From Fenollaria sporofastidiosus (GTDB lineage: Bacteria > Bacillota > Clostridia > Tissierellales > Peptoniphilaceae), in the NCBI RefSeq assembly GCF_943169635.2, contig NZ_OW968186.1:1178001-1242000 (forward strand): 64,000 nucleotides of DNA. The letters are read 5' to 3'. The position numbers were made by a program, and so were the translations under genes. This document shows positions 24,783-35,067 of the stretch, one piece after another (the stretch's first letter is position 1; every line of letters starts with the position of its first letter). The notes beneath the pieces are model-generated. The model had not been told where the DNA came from, searched no databases, and was given only the letters and a program-made list of their open reading frames with translations.

Positions 24783-25574
24783 ATGGAAATATTAAAAGTA
24801 GAGCACTTATCAAATGCTTTCGATGGAAAGGAAATTTTAAAAGATGTAAACTTTTCAGTAAATTCTGGAGAGATTATTGGTTACATTGGACCCAATGGCG
24901 CCGGTAAATCAACAACTATCAAGATAATTATGGGTCTTAACAGAGACTACTTTGGAGATGTTTCTGTTTTTGGTAAGAATATTAAAGACTCACTTGATTA
25001 TAAGAAGAAGATAGGTTACGTTCCCGAAGCTAGCGAGGTTTACGAGAACTTAACAGCAATTGAAAATATAGAACTAAATGCAGCACTATATGAAATTGAT
25101 GTAGAAAGTGCAGTTAGAAGAGCTAAAACTATGCTAGAAGTGCTTGAAATGAAAGACGTGATGGATTCACAAATATCATCTTTTTCAAAGGGTATGAGAC
25201 AAAAGTATCTATTCGTCTTATCACTACTACATGATCCCGACATAGTCTTTCTAGATGAGCCACTTAGCGGCATTGATGCAAACTCGGTTTTAGTTATCAA
25301 AGAGATTCTTGCCTCACTTAAAAATAAAGGCAAGACAATATTTTATTCATCACATATATTGGAAGTTGTTGAAAAACTATCTGACAAGATCATACTTTTA
25401 CAAAATGGAAAAGTTATACTAAATGACAGCATAGATAATATTAAAAAGACTCTTAATAATAATGAGGATAGTGATGAGTCACTTGAAAATATCTTCAATG
25501 AAGTAACTGGTTTTACTAATCACAAAGAGTTAGCAGAAGAATTTGTTAAAGCCATAGGTGAGAGTGATGTTTAA
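24783..25574 (+). CDS. ABC transporter ATP-binding protein
   Basis: This 263 aa ATPase of an ABC exporter-type system has Walker A GPNGAGKSTT, a signature of the variant form FSKGMRQ in place of LSGGQ, and Walker B IVFLDEPLSG. The C-terminal tail (about 215-263) is acidic and variable. Such ATPases pair with a membrane subunit encoded next door, here the 25567 gene, which overlaps it by eight bases. Substrate unknown. Confidence 0.92.
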   Translation: MEILKVEHLSNAFDGKEILKDVNFSVNSGEIIGYIGPNGAGKSTTIKIIMGLNRDYFGDVSVFGKNIKDSLDYKKKIGYVPEASEVYENLTAIENIELNAALYEIDVESAVRRAKTMLEVLEMKDVMDSQISSFSKGMRQKYLFVLSLLHDPDIVFLDEPLSGIDANSVLVIKEILASLKNKGKTIFYSSHILEVVEKLSDKIILLQNGKVILNDSIDNIKKTLNNNEDSDESLENIFNEVTGFTNHKELAEEFVKAIGESDV

Positions 25575-27216
25575 ATTATTCTCACTAAAGGTGCTTGATT
25601 TATTTAAACCACTTTTTAATGGTCTTAGAGTTGATTATAATAAGCTTAGAGCAATACTTAAGGCTAAGCTTATCATGGAAAGCAGAAGAACATCTGCCTT
25701 TTCCAATAGCTTTTCAGGCCAAGAGAGCAAGAGTAAATTATCACAATTTTTTCAAAATAGCAATTTTTTCAAAAGAGGCTATATATTATTCTTAATATAT
25801 GGACTAATATTAGCTGGAATATGTTATGGAGCACAGGACATAAAGACAAGGTATACAGCTTTATTCGCTGTTGGTATGTTTTTATTCTTTGCAGGTATTA
25901 TAGTTGACTTTACTGAAGTACTTATAGACACAAGAGACAGAAATATATTACTTTTTAAGCCTGTTGGCGAAAGAGAAGTAAATTTAGCAAGGTTAATATC
26001 ACTAATCATATATGTAGTGAAATTAGCCTTAATTATGTTTGGTCCAGCGCTTTTAGTTACAATCGTAAAAAGGCCGCAAGAAGCTCCAATACTGCTAGTA
26101 GAAGTATTTATGTTATCTGTAAGTCTCGTAATGTTTGAATATATATTTTACTATGCATTATTTAAAATATTTAAAAATCTTAATATAAAGTCTATAATAA
26201 CAACAGTTCAAGTACTGATCTTTGTTGTGCTTATGATAGGCTTTCAAGTTTTTGGACACATTGTTGATAAAGAAATGGCAATAAAAATATTTTCAAGTGA
26301 AGCTTTTAAATATTTATTCATACCAATGTGGTTCACAGGGCCGTTTGAATTACTATATGGCAATTTTGAAACCATAAATATAATTTATACAGTATTATTA
26401 ATTGTATTTTTCATTGGATTTATAGCTATAAATACAGCTATATCGAAAGATTTTGAAGAAATTTTATCAAAGAAAGACAAAGTTATAATAAATAAAAAGA
26501 CAAGCTTTTTACAAAGGTTAACAAATAAGTTTTTTGCCAAGAACGATATGGAAAGAGCTGGGGTAAACATGGTATTTTGGATGAAGGGCTCTGATGAAAA
26601 ACTAAAATTTCAATTAGGCTCTATATCACTTATGATAATTGTTTATCCACTAATCTTTCTATTTGCTGCGTTTAAGAAGGGCAGCGACCCAATGGCTGAT
26701 ATGGTTTTAAAAGATCATGCGAGGTTCGTGACTTTAATTAATTACATGTCATCTATAATGGCTATGGGCATTTGGCAAATTTTAAATTATGCTACAAATT
26801 ATAAAGCATCAATAATACATTTAATCACAGGCAATCTAAGACTTAAAGAATTTAAAAATGGTGTAAAAAAGGGAGGATTATTTTCCTTTATATTTGTGCC
26901 AGTTTTGATAGATGCGATGCTTATGTCATTATTTGTAAAAAATGCTTGGTTTATTGACTACATCAATCCAATCATATTTATAATGCTATCAGGCGTTATC
27001 TCTTCAGATCTTTTACTAAAGAATATACCATTCTCATTGGATTTTACAAAGATTAAGAATGGTCAAAAAGGATATTTCTGGGCTGGTATGGCATCTATGT
27101 TTATAACAGCTGTGCTTACTGGATTAAACGCTCTTCTAATATTTTTAAATACACCGTTTATATATTTATATTCATTAATTGGATTAGGAGCACTAATATA
27201 CTTACTTAAAAAATAG
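25567..27216 (+). CDS. ABC transporter membrane subunit (large permease)
   Basis: This 549 aa protein has about 12 hydrophobic segments and a polar stretch in the middle (around residues 300-350). It lies directly after an ABC ATPase. I chose the ATG at 25567, which has AGGTGA upstream; a GTG at 25558 has no ribosome binding site. The N-terminal ~65 residues are basic and soluble. The pattern resembles the large permeases of Firmicutes ABC-2-like exporters. The cargo cannot be named from sequence. Confidence 0.8.
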   Translation: MFKLFSLKVLDLFKPLFNGLRVDYNKLRAILKAKLIMESRRTSAFSNSFSGQESKSKLSQFFQNSNFFKRGYILFLIYGLILAGICYGAQDIKTRYTALFAVGMFLFFAGIIVDFTEVLIDTRDRNILLFKPVGEREVNLARLISLIIYVVKLALIMFGPALLVTIVKRPQEAPILLVEVFMLSVSLVMFEYIFYYALFKIFKNLNIKSIITTVQVLIFVVLMIGFQVFGHIVDKEMAIKIFSSEAFKYLFIPMWFTGPFELLYGNFETINIIYTVLLIVFFIGFIAINTAISKDFEEILSKKDKVIINKKTSFLQRLTNKFFAKNDMERAGVNMVFWMKGSDEKLKFQLGSISLMIIVYPLIFLFAAFKKGSDPMADMVLKDHARFVTLINYMSSIMAMGIWQILNYATNYKASIIHLITGNLRLKEFKNGVKKGGLFSFIFVPVLIDAMLMSLFVKNAWFIDYINPIIFIMLSGVISSDLLLKNIPFSLDFTKIKNGQKGYFWAGMASMFITAVLTGLNALLIFLNTPFIYLYSLIGLGALIYLLKK

Positions 27217-27224
27217 GGGAAATA

Positions 27225-28610
27225 ATGAAAACCATAGATTTAGAAGAAAGACGAGACTTAATACTTCATGGTGACATGAAAAAGACAATAATAACGCTCG
27301 CAACACCCATAGTTTTAAACAATATAATACAAACGCTATATAATCTAGTTGACTCATATTGGGTAGCGGGCATTGGTGAGATAAGTTTCGCTGCGACTGG
27401 ATTTATTTGGCCAGTTATGTTCTTATTTATATCTATTGGTATGGGTTTATCAATAGCATCAACAGGTATCATTTCTCAGCTTATGGGAAGAGGTGATGCT
27501 CAAAGAGTAAAAACATACAAAGAAAATGTTTATATATTAACAGCACTGCTGTCTATAATAGTTGTAAGTGTTGGTTTATTGTGCTCATCAACAATATTAA
27601 GATTGATGGGAGCAGAAGGAAAATTATTCGAAGAAAGTAAGGCTTACCTAGATATACTGTATTTAGGATGCCCCTTTGTATTTTTCTTCTTTTCAACAAA
27701 CTCAATATTTCAGTCAGCTGGTGACACAAGAACTCCAACAATAATTAGTGGTATATCAACAATAATTAATATGCTACTAGACCCTGTATTCATATACGAA
27801 GAGATACCTTTTATAGGTTTACGTGGTTTAAATATGGGCATAAAGGGAGCTGGGCTTGCTACTATAATCTCACAAGCATTCATGGCTATAGCAATCATAA
27901 TTATTGCTTATAAAAAAGGATTAATTAATCTTAATGTATTTAAATATAGCTTTGATGCTTCTGCATGTAGGAAGATTATATCCATAGGAGTTCCATCATG
28001 CATAGGCCAATCTGGTGAGGCAGTAGGCTTTATAATACTTAATACATTTGTATTATCATATGGTCAAGACGCATTAACAGCCTTTGTAACAATAAACAGG
28101 GTTACATCTATCATATCGCAACCACCAGGAGGTATAGGTCAATCAATAGTAAGTATTGTCGGTCAGAATAAAGGTGTTAAGAACTTTGATAGAGTTAAAG
28201 AGGCCTTTAGGACTGCATGTAAGATGTCAAATGTAATATGCGTTTTAGGCTCAATAATAGTATGGATATTTAGAGATCAAGTGCTGGCGCTATTCTTAAA
28301 AGATGCAAGCGAAAATCTTATGTATCTTTCAAAGCAGTTCTTATTTTTCATATTGATAACGAACTTTTGCATGGGTCTATACAACGTTTATCAAGGACTA
28401 TTTCAAGGCTCGGGTAAAACTGATCTTGCAATGAAGATGCTTCTTGGTAGACTTTGGGTTTTAAGAATACCTATGATATTAGTATTCAAACATATACTGA
28501 TGATGGGCCCTATTGCAATATGGCTTGCTATGAGTTTGTCAAACTTATTCACATCGTTGTATGGATATATTTTATATAGAAAAGGTAATTGGAAAGGGGA
28601 TATAATCTAA
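27225..28610 (+). CDS. MATE family efflux transporter
   Basis: This 461 aa protein has 12 hydrophobic segments in two similar halves, the MATE/MOP layout. The N-terminal half holds TLATP-like TLATPIVLNNIIQTLYNLVD, followed by FFFSTNSIFQSAGDTRTPT; the second half has the matching YNVYQGLFQGSGKTDLAMK. It exports drugs or metabolites using a cation gradient; the substrate is unknown. The stop (TAA) overlaps the glmU ATG by one base. Confidence 0.92.
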   Translation: MKTIDLEERRDLILHGDMKKTIITLATPIVLNNIIQTLYNLVDSYWVAGIGEISFAATGFIWPVMFLFISIGMGLSIASTGIISQLMGRGDAQRVKTYKENVYILTALLSIIVVSVGLLCSSTILRLMGAEGKLFEESKAYLDILYLGCPFVFFFFSTNSIFQSAGDTRTPTIISGISTIINMLLDPVFIYEEIPFIGLRGLNMGIKGAGLATIISQAFMAIAIIIIAYKKGLINLNVFKYSFDASACRKIISIGVPSCIGQSGEAVGFIILNTFVLSYGQDALTAFVTINRVTSIISQPPGGIGQSIVSIVGQNKGVKNFDRVKEAFRTACKMSNVICVLGSIIVWIFRDQVLALFLKDASENLMYLSKQFLFFILITNFCMGLYNVYQGLFQGSGKTDLAMKMLLGRLWVLRIPMILVFKHILMMGPIAIWLAMSLSNLFTSLYGYILYRKGNWKGDII

Positions 28611-30001
28611 TGAATCAAGCTATAATTTTAGCTGCAGGCGAAGGTTCTAGAATGAAATCTTCTCTAATCAAAGTGCTGCACAAGATTAATGGCAAAGCAA
28701 TGCTAAAATATGTATTAGACGCTACAGAAAGAGCTGGCTTCGATAAGAGATATCTGATAGTTGGCAACAACAAAGATAAGGTTATGGAAGAATTCTCGTC
28801 TGATAAGAGCATTGAGTTTATAGAACAAAAGATGGGTCCAGGCGAACCATATGGAACTGGTTATGCGGCCTCACTTGCTAAGAGCCATATCAATTATGAT
28901 GACAATGTACTAGTTATTTTTGGAGACACACCATTGGTTGACGAAGAAGTCTTAAAAGATTTTCTTAGTTTCCATAAAGACAAGAACAACAACCTTACAA
29001 TTTTAAGTGCAATCTTAGACAATTGTGATGGTTATGGAAGGATAGTAAGAGACAAAGATAATAATCTTAGTAAAATTGTTGAACAAAAGGATGCTAATGA
29101 AGATGAGCTAAAAATAAATGAAGTTAACTCTGGCATTTACTGTTTCAAAGGTGAAGACTTTTTAGACTCTATAAACAATTTAAAGAATGATAATGCTAAA
29201 AAGGAATATTATTTAACAGATGCAGTTGCTTATCTTTTAAGCAAAAATAAAAAAGTTGACGCATATATAAGTACAGATCAAAACATTGCTTTAGGCGTTA
29301 ACAATCAATTGGATTTATCCAAAATTGAAGAGATTGTAAGAAAGAAGATAATTACTAAGTGGATGCTAGAAGGTGTTTACTTTAGAAATCCATCTAATGT
29401 ATATATAGAAGAGAATGTTAAGATTGGTAGAGATGTTGAGATATATCCAGATGTTACTCTTGAAGGGGATACAATAATTGAAGACAATGTTAAGATATAT
29501 GGACATACAAGAATTATAAATTCGCACATTGCAAAGGATGTTATAATTGAAAGCTCGCTTATTGAAGACTCCTTTATAGATGAAAGAACAAAGGTAGGAC
29601 CAAATGCACACCTAAGACCAAAATCAAAGATAGGTAAGGACTGCAAGGTTGGCAACTTTGTTGAAATAAAGAACGCTAGCCTAGGCGATGGAACTAAAGC
29701 TGGTCATCTTGCATACATAGGTGATGCTGATGTAGGATGCAATGTCAATATAGGCTGCGGTGTTATATTTGCAAACTATGATGGTAAGAATAAGCATAGA
29801 TCGAAGGTTGAGGACAACGCCTTTATCGGTAGTAATTCTAATATTGTGGCGCCAGTAGAGATAGGAGAAAACGCTTATGTGGCTGCTGGTTCAACAATAA
29901 TTAAAACTGTTATCAAGGATTCTTTGTCTATAGCGAGAGCTAGACAAGTTGATAAGATAGATTGGGTAAAAAATAAAAAAAATATGGAGGAAGAAAAATG
30001 A
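28610..30001 (+). CDS. glmU: Bifunctional GlcNAc-1-P uridyltransferase / GlcN-1-P acetyltransferase
   Basis: It makes UDP-GlcNAc for peptidoglycan and other envelope polymers. I chose the ATG at 28610 (AAAGGGGA at 28593-28600); an upstream in-frame start at 28589 lies inside the MATE gene. Protein is 463 aa. The N-terminal pyrophosphorylase domain starts LAAGEGSRMK and has GDTPLV; the C-terminal half is a left-handed beta-helix of hexapeptide repeats (from about 255) with LRPKSKIGKDCKVGNFVEIK. The Gln/Gly-Thr-Gly motif region carries a short insertion (MGPGEPYGTGYAA). The stop overlaps prs by four bases (ATGA), the conserved glmU-prs order. Confidence 0.94.
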   Translation: MNQAIILAAGEGSRMKSSLIKVLHKINGKAMLKYVLDATERAGFDKRYLIVGNNKDKVMEEFSSDKSIEFIEQKMGPGEPYGTGYAASLAKSHINYDDNVLVIFGDTPLVDEEVLKDFLSFHKDKNNNLTILSAILDNCDGYGRIVRDKDNNLSKIVEQKDANEDELKINEVNSGIYCFKGEDFLDSINNLKNDNAKKEYYLTDAVAYLLSKNKKVDAYISTDQNIALGVNNQLDLSKIEEIVRKKIITKWMLEGVYFRNPSNVYIEENVKIGRDVEIYPDVTLEGDTIIEDNVKIYGHTRIINSHIAKDVIIESSLIEDSFIDERTKVGPNAHLRPKSKIGKDCKVGNFVEIKNASLGDGTKAGHLAYIGDADVGCNVNIGCGVIFANYDGKNKHRSKVEDNAFIGSNSNIVAPVEIGENAYVAAGSTIIKTVIKDSLSIARARQVDKIDWVKNKKNMEEEK

Positions 30002-30948
30002 ATTCATTTCTAGGACAACTAAAAGTATTAACAGGAAACGCTAACAGACAATTAGCAAAAGATGTTTGTAAGCACTTGAACACTGAACTTATTGATTCAG
30101 AAGTAACACATTTCTCAGATGGAGAGATTGCTGTTAACATCAAAGAAACAGTAAGAGGCGCAGATGTATTTATCGTTCAACCAACACATGAGCCAGTTAA
30201 CGATAATCTTATGGAGCTTTTAATCATGATTGATGCATGCAAGAGAGCTTCAGCTGGCAGAATCAACGCTGTTATACCATACTACGGATACGCGAGACAA
30301 GACAGAAAGACTAAACCAAGAGAACCAATCACAGCTAAATTAGTTGCTAATCTAATTGAAAAAGCAGGAGCAGATAGAGCTGTTCTTATGGACCTTCATG
30401 CAGGACAAATCCAAGGCTACTTTGATATACCAGTAGACCATCTATCAGCTATCAAACACTTAGCAGAATACTTCAAGTCATTGAATCTTAATGATGTAGT
30501 AGTAGTTTCACCAGACCTTGGCGGAGTTACTCGCGCAAGAAATTTTGCTAATGAATTAGACGCTCCTATCGCTATAATTGAAAAGAGAAGACCAAAGCCA
30601 AACGTATCAGAAGTTATGAACGTTATAGGCGACGTTGAAGGCAAAACTTGTATCTTAGTTGATGACATCATAGATACAGCAGGAACTATTTGCCATGCTG
30701 CTGAATATTTAACTGAAAAGGGCGGAGCAAAGAAAGTTTATGGCTGCGCAACTCATGGTGTATTGTCAGGACCTGCTATTGAAAGACTTATTTCTAGTAA
30801 GCTTGAAGAATTTGTTATAACTGATACAATTCCTCTAAACATAGGCAATGTTACTGATAAAATCAAAGTTGTAAGCATAGCTGATCAACTAGCTAAGGCA
30901 ATCGAAAGAATTCATAACAACGAATCAATAAGCTCGATATTTGATTAA
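29998..30948 (+). CDS. prs: Ribose-phosphate pyrophosphokinase
   Basis: It makes PRPP for purine, pyrimidine, histidine and NAD synthesis. Length 316 aa is typical. Motifs: FSDGEI, YARQDRKTKPREP, MDLHAGQIQGYF, VVSPDLGGVTRAR and the PRPP-binding loop ILVDDIIDTAGTI. It overlaps glmU by four bases and pth by one, so the three are coupled. PRPP supply also links to the pyr genes at 54156-58006. Confidence 0.98.
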   Translation: MNSFLGQLKVLTGNANRQLAKDVCKHLNTELIDSEVTHFSDGEIAVNIKETVRGADVFIVQPTHEPVNDNLMELLIMIDACKRASAGRINAVIPYYGYARQDRKTKPREPITAKLVANLIEKAGADRAVLMDLHAGQIQGYFDIPVDHLSAIKHLAEYFKSLNLNDVVVVSPDLGGVTRARNFANELDAPIAIIEKRRPKPNVSEVMNVIGDVEGKTCILVDDIIDTAGTICHAAEYLTEKGGAKKVYGCATHGVLSGPAIERLISSKLEEFVITDTIPLNIGNVTDKIKVVSIADQLAKAIERIHNNESISSIFD

Positions 30949-31511
30949 TGAAACTCATAGTAGGACTAGGCAATCCTGGAGATCGCTTTGACGGAACTAG
31001 GCATAATGCTGGTTTTGAAACGATTGACATCTTAGCAGATGAGTTAAATCTTAAGCTAAACAATGCTAAGTTTCATGCACAATTTGGTTACACGACATAT
31101 AATGGAGATAAGCTTTATCTAATGAAGCCTATGACATATATGAACGAGAGCGGTATAGCAATAAGAGAGTTTATGGCATACTATAAACTCAATATCAAAG
31201 ATTTAATTGTAATAGTTGATGATATCGATATAAATTTTGCTACGCTTAGGATAAAAAAGTCAGGAAGTGCTGGCACACACAACGGTTTAAAGTCAATTGT
31301 TTATCAGCTTAACAACGATAAATTTACTAGAGTAAAGATTGGTGTGGGCAATAAACCAGAACATTTTGATTTGGCAGACTTTGTTCTGTCTAGATACTCT
31401 AAAGAAGAAAAAGTAGATATTGAAAAAACGTATATAAACGCTGCTAAGGCGTGTCTTTGCATCTTGGATAAAGGCGAAGATTATGCGATGAATATGTATA
31501 ACGGAAAATAG
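30948..31511 (+). CDS. pth: Peptidyl-tRNA hydrolase
   Basis: It recycles peptidyl-tRNA released from stalled ribosomes. At 187 aa it has the family length. GLGNPGDRFDGTRHNAGF contains the catalytic histidine (His19); KPMTYMNESG and VIVDDIDINF follow, then GSAGTHNGLKSI. Its ATG overlaps the prs stop. mfd follows seven bases later, the prs-pth-mfd order common in Firmicutes. Confidence 0.97.
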   Translation: MKLIVGLGNPGDRFDGTRHNAGFETIDILADELNLKLNNAKFHAQFGYTTYNGDKLYLMKPMTYMNESGIAIREFMAYYKLNIKDLIVIVDDIDINFATLRIKKSGSAGTHNGLKSIVYQLNNDKFTRVKIGVGNKPEHFDLADFVLSRYSKEEKVDIEKTYINAAKACLCILDKGEDYAMNMYNGK

Positions 31512-31518
31512 GTGTAAC

Positions 31519-34500
31519 ATGGATATTTTACAAAAAGGCTTATTAGCTTTTCAATACAAAGATATAATTAAGGATATTAAAAATGGCTTAAGTCCAATCT
31601 TTATTAATGGTCTTGTTGAAGAAGCTATAGGTGTAAGTGTTAAAACTATCCAAGATGAAAGTGACACTAGCTCAATCATCATAACTTATGATGAATCAAG
31701 AGCAAGAAGACTATATGAGGATCTAAAAAATTCTCATGCAAATGTTTATTATTTAAAGAAGAGGGAGATGCTTTTCTACAATGTTAGCGACTCCTCTTTA
31801 GAAACTGAATATTCAAGAATACAGACACTTATGTCTGTACTCAAGAACAAAAACTCTATCTTGATAATGGATGTAAAGACTCTCGATGAAGAGCTTATCA
31901 GTCAAGATATCTATAAGAGCCTAAGTTTTAAATTAAAGACTAATCAAGTTGTTAATATTGATGACTTAATTAGTTCTTTAACTAAGCTTGGTTATAAAAG
32001 GGCAAGTATAGCATCTAATAAAGGTGAATTTGCCCTTAGAGGCTCTATTGTAGATATCTATGACTCGATTTCTGATATGCCATTTAGGATAGAGTTTTTT
32101 TCTGATGAGATTGATTCAATAAGAATATTTGATAAGGATACGCAAAAGACTATTGCCACTACCGAAGAAATACTTATTAATCCGGCAAGAGAGATACTTA
32201 TCCTTGATGAATATAAAAAAAGCATCATTGATAATTTAAAGAAGGACTTTGACAAGACTAAAGAAACGAATAAGAGCTCATACTCGCTTATGAATGAAAA
32301 ATTCAAAGAGTATTTTGAGTTATTAAGTGAGGATAGCTATGATAAGAACAGATCCTTGCTCTTAAGATATATCCCTGATAAGTATAAGTCAAGTATATTT
32401 GATTACTTTGATGACAACACTTATGTATACTTAGATGAAAGCAAAAGGCTTGAAGATGAGTATGAGAAGTACACAAAATTTCATTCTCAAGAGATGGAGT
32501 CTTTATATAAGAATGGCGAGATACTTCTTAAAGAATTTAATGCCATCATGTCTTATAATGATGTTTTGAATAAATTTAAGGATAGAAAATTAGTTTTATT
32601 ATCAAATATTTTATTAAATACGAAAGATTTTAATCCTGAAGCCATATATAATTTGCACTTAAACTCCGTTACTAAGTACAATGCAAAGTATGATGCTTTA
32701 TTAGAGGACTTAAAACACTATAAGCATAGAGGCTACAAAATACTTCTTTCTATAAAAGATATAGAAAGGTATGATAGGATTTATTCATTGTTTAAAGATA
32801 ATGACATAGGGTTCATTCAAGAGAGTGAAGTAGAAGATAAGATATTATCAGGTCAATTGTTATTGAGAAATGATTCATCTACAAGAGGCTTTATATTTAA
32901 TGAGAATAAGTTTATAGTCTTATCAGAAAACGATATTTATGGCTCACAAAAAGAAAAAATTAGAAAGAAGAAATCTTCTAAGAAACTTGATATTTCTGAT
33001 ATATTAGAAGGAACTTATATAGTTCACGAAGATCATGGTGTTGGTATATATAAAGGCATAGTTAAGCTTGAAGTCCTTGGCGCTAAGAAAGACTTTTTAT
33101 ACATACAGTACAAAGGCGAAGATAAACTTTATGTTCCTATAGCCCAGATGGATAGGATACAAAAGTTTTCTGACAAGGATAGTAAAGACGTCAAGATAAA
33201 TAAACTATCTACTAATGATTGGATAAAACAAAAGTCCAAGTCAAAGAAGGCTATAGAGAAGATGGCTGAGGACTTAGTTGAACTATATGCTATTAGGAAG
33301 GAAAAAGAAGGTTTTGCTTTTTCTAAGGATACGCCATGGCAAAAAGATTTTGAAGAGGCCTTTCCATATGAGGAGACGAAGGGACAACTCGAATCTATTA
33401 TCGAAATTAAAAAGGACATGGAATCCAATAAGCCTATGGATAGACTTTTGTGTGGGGATGTTGGCTTCGGCAAAACTGAGGTCGCACTGAGAGCTGCGTT
33501 TAAAGCAATCATGGATGGCAAGCAAGTTGCATTCTTGTGCCCAACAACTATACTTTGTCAGCAGCACTATGAGACAATACTTGAAAGATTTAATAAATAT
33601 CCTATACGCTCAGCGATGATGTCACGTTTTAGAACGAGCAAGGAGCTTAAAAAGACTGCTGAAGAATTACAAACGCATAGTATAGACTTAGTTGTTGGTA
33701 CACACAGACTTTTATCTGAAGATGTAAGATTTAAAGATTTAGGGCTACTAATCATAGATGAAGAACAAAGGTTTGGGGTTAGAGATAAAGAAAAGATTAA
33801 AAAGCTAAAAGAAAATGTTGACGTATTATCACTGTCTGCGACTCCTATACCAAGAACCATGCACATGGCACTCTCTGGGATAAGAAGTATGTCTGTTATA
33901 GAAGAAGCACCGCAAGATAGATATCCAATACAAACATATGTTCTCGAATACAACAAAAGCCTTGTAAGAGATGCCATACTTAAAGAGATGGATAGAGGCG
34001 GACAAGTCTTCTTTGTATTTAACAATGTAGAAAATATTGATAAAATGTATAATGAACTAAAAACATTAGTGCCAGAAGCAAGGATTGCTGTTGGTCATGG
34101 ACAGATGAGCGAAGCAAAGCTTGAGAAGGTAATGGTTGATTTTATGTATCATAAGTATGATGTCCTTCTTTCAACGACAATTATAGAGACTGGCCTTGAT
34201 ATTCCAAATGCAAATACCATAATAGTATATAACTCAGAGAACATGGGCCTTAGTCAGCTTTATCAGCTAAGAGGAAGAGTAGGCAGGATGAATAGAATCG
34301 CCTATGGTTATTTCACTTATAAGGAAAACAAAGTTTTAACTGAAACACAAGAAGCGAGACTAAAAGCTATAAAAGAGTTTACAGAGCTCGGAAGTGGGTA
34401 TAAAATTGCTATGCGAGACTTACAAATAAGAGGCGCAGGCAACTTATTAGGCACTTCACAACACGGTCACATCGCAGCTATTGGATACGATTTATATATA

Positions 34501-35010
34501 AAGTACTTAAACCTTGCTATCAAAAAGTTAAGAGGCTACGAGGTGAAAGAGGACATCGATACAAGAGTCGATATTAACGTCGATGCTTATATACCGGATG
34601 ACTTTGCTCCAGACGAATATGTTAAGATGGACTTATATAAAAAGATAGCCGCTGTTGAGAATGAAGAAATGAAGAGCGAACTTATTGACGAGATAGTCGA
34701 TAGATTTGCTGATATTCCAAAGTCCATTGTAAACCTAATAGATATTAGCGAACTTAGATCTATGGCAAAAGAGTTTTCGATAACATCAATCAACGAAGCG
34801 GGTGAAGATATTAGGATAGAGTTTCTTAATGATAAGGTCATAGATCCACAATGGATAGCTGATATATATAAGAAGTATAAGAACAGGCTCTATATTAACA
34901 AGAGATATATGAATGTGATTAGAGTCTCCATACTAGACGATGACAAAATAAAACTTATAAAAGATATATTAATTTTACTTAAAAGCAGTAAATATATAAA
35001 AAAAGCTTGA
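31519..35010 (+). CDS. mfd: Transcription-repair coupling factor
   Basis: It removes RNA polymerase stalled at lesions and recruits UvrA. Length 1163 aa is typical. Order of parts: UvrB-like N-terminal region; RNA-polymerase interaction domain starting around GTYIVHEDHGVGIYKGI; RecG-like helicase with Walker A GDVGFGKT (646-653), DEEQ (747-750) and the TRG-like motif; C-terminal TRCF domain. Helicase motif VI region reads LYQLRGRVGRMNRIAYGYF. GGTGTAAC precedes the ATG. A promoter for the next gene begins just at its end, with no hairpin between. Confidence 0.98.
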   Translation: MDILQKGLLAFQYKDIIKDIKNGLSPIFINGLVEEAIGVSVKTIQDESDTSSIIITYDESRARRLYEDLKNSHANVYYLKKREMLFYNVSDSSLETEYSRIQTLMSVLKNKNSILIMDVKTLDEELISQDIYKSLSFKLKTNQVVNIDDLISSLTKLGYKRASIASNKGEFALRGSIVDIYDSISDMPFRIEFFSDEIDSIRIFDKDTQKTIATTEEILINPAREILILDEYKKSIIDNLKKDFDKTKETNKSSYSLMNEKFKEYFELLSEDSYDKNRSLLLRYIPDKYKSSIFDYFDDNTYVYLDESKRLEDEYEKYTKFHSQEMESLYKNGEILLKEFNAIMSYNDVLNKFKDRKLVLLSNILLNTKDFNPEAIYNLHLNSVTKYNAKYDALLEDLKHYKHRGYKILLSIKDIERYDRIYSLFKDNDIGFIQESEVEDKILSGQLLLRNDSSTRGFIFNENKFIVLSENDIYGSQKEKIRKKKSSKKLDISDILEGTYIVHEDHGVGIYKGIVKLEVLGAKKDFLYIQYKGEDKLYVPIAQMDRIQKFSDKDSKDVKINKLSTNDWIKQKSKSKKAIEKMAEDLVELYAIRKEKEGFAFSKDTPWQKDFEEAFPYEETKGQLESIIEIKKDMESNKPMDRLLCGDVGFGKTEVALRAAFKAIMDGKQVAFLCPTTILCQQHYETILERFNKYPIRSAMMSRFRTSKELKKTAEELQTHSIDLVVGTHRLLSEDVRFKDLGLLIIDEEQRFGVRDKEKIKKLKENVDVLSLSATPIPRTMHMALSGIRSMSVIEEAPQDRYPIQTYVLEYNKSLVRDAILKEMDRGGQVFFVFNNVENIDKMYNELKTLVPEARIAVGHGQMSEAKLEKVMVDFMYHKYDVLLSTTIIETGLDIPNANTIIVYNSENMGLSQLYQLRGRVGRMNRIAYGYFTYKENKVLTETQEARLKAIKEFTELGSGYKIAMRDLQIRGAGNLLGTSQHGHIAAIGYDLYIKYLNLAIKKLRGYEVKEDIDTRVDINVDAYIPDDFAPDEYVKMDLYKKIAAVENEEMKSELIDEIVDRFADIPKSIVNLIDISELRSMAKEFSITSINEAGEDIRIEFLNDKVIDPQWIADIYKKYKNRLYINKRYMNVIRVSILDDDKIKLIKDILILLKSSKYIKKA

Positions 35011-35035
35011 AAAATATTTCAAAAGGATATATAAT
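35007..35035 (+). promoter_or_regulatory. Promoter of the prsA-like gene
   Basis: TTGAAA (35007-35012), 17 bases, TATAAT (35030-35035); the -35 overlaps the mfd stop codon. Confidence 0.75.
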
Positions 35036-35067
35036 AACTCTATGAGTAAAATTTAAGGGGAGATATA

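Noticed and set aside
33129..34025. Long minus-strand frames inside mfd
   Set aside because: They are opposite a well-supported gene, lack ribosome binding sites and are Ser/Leu-rich as expected for antisense frames.
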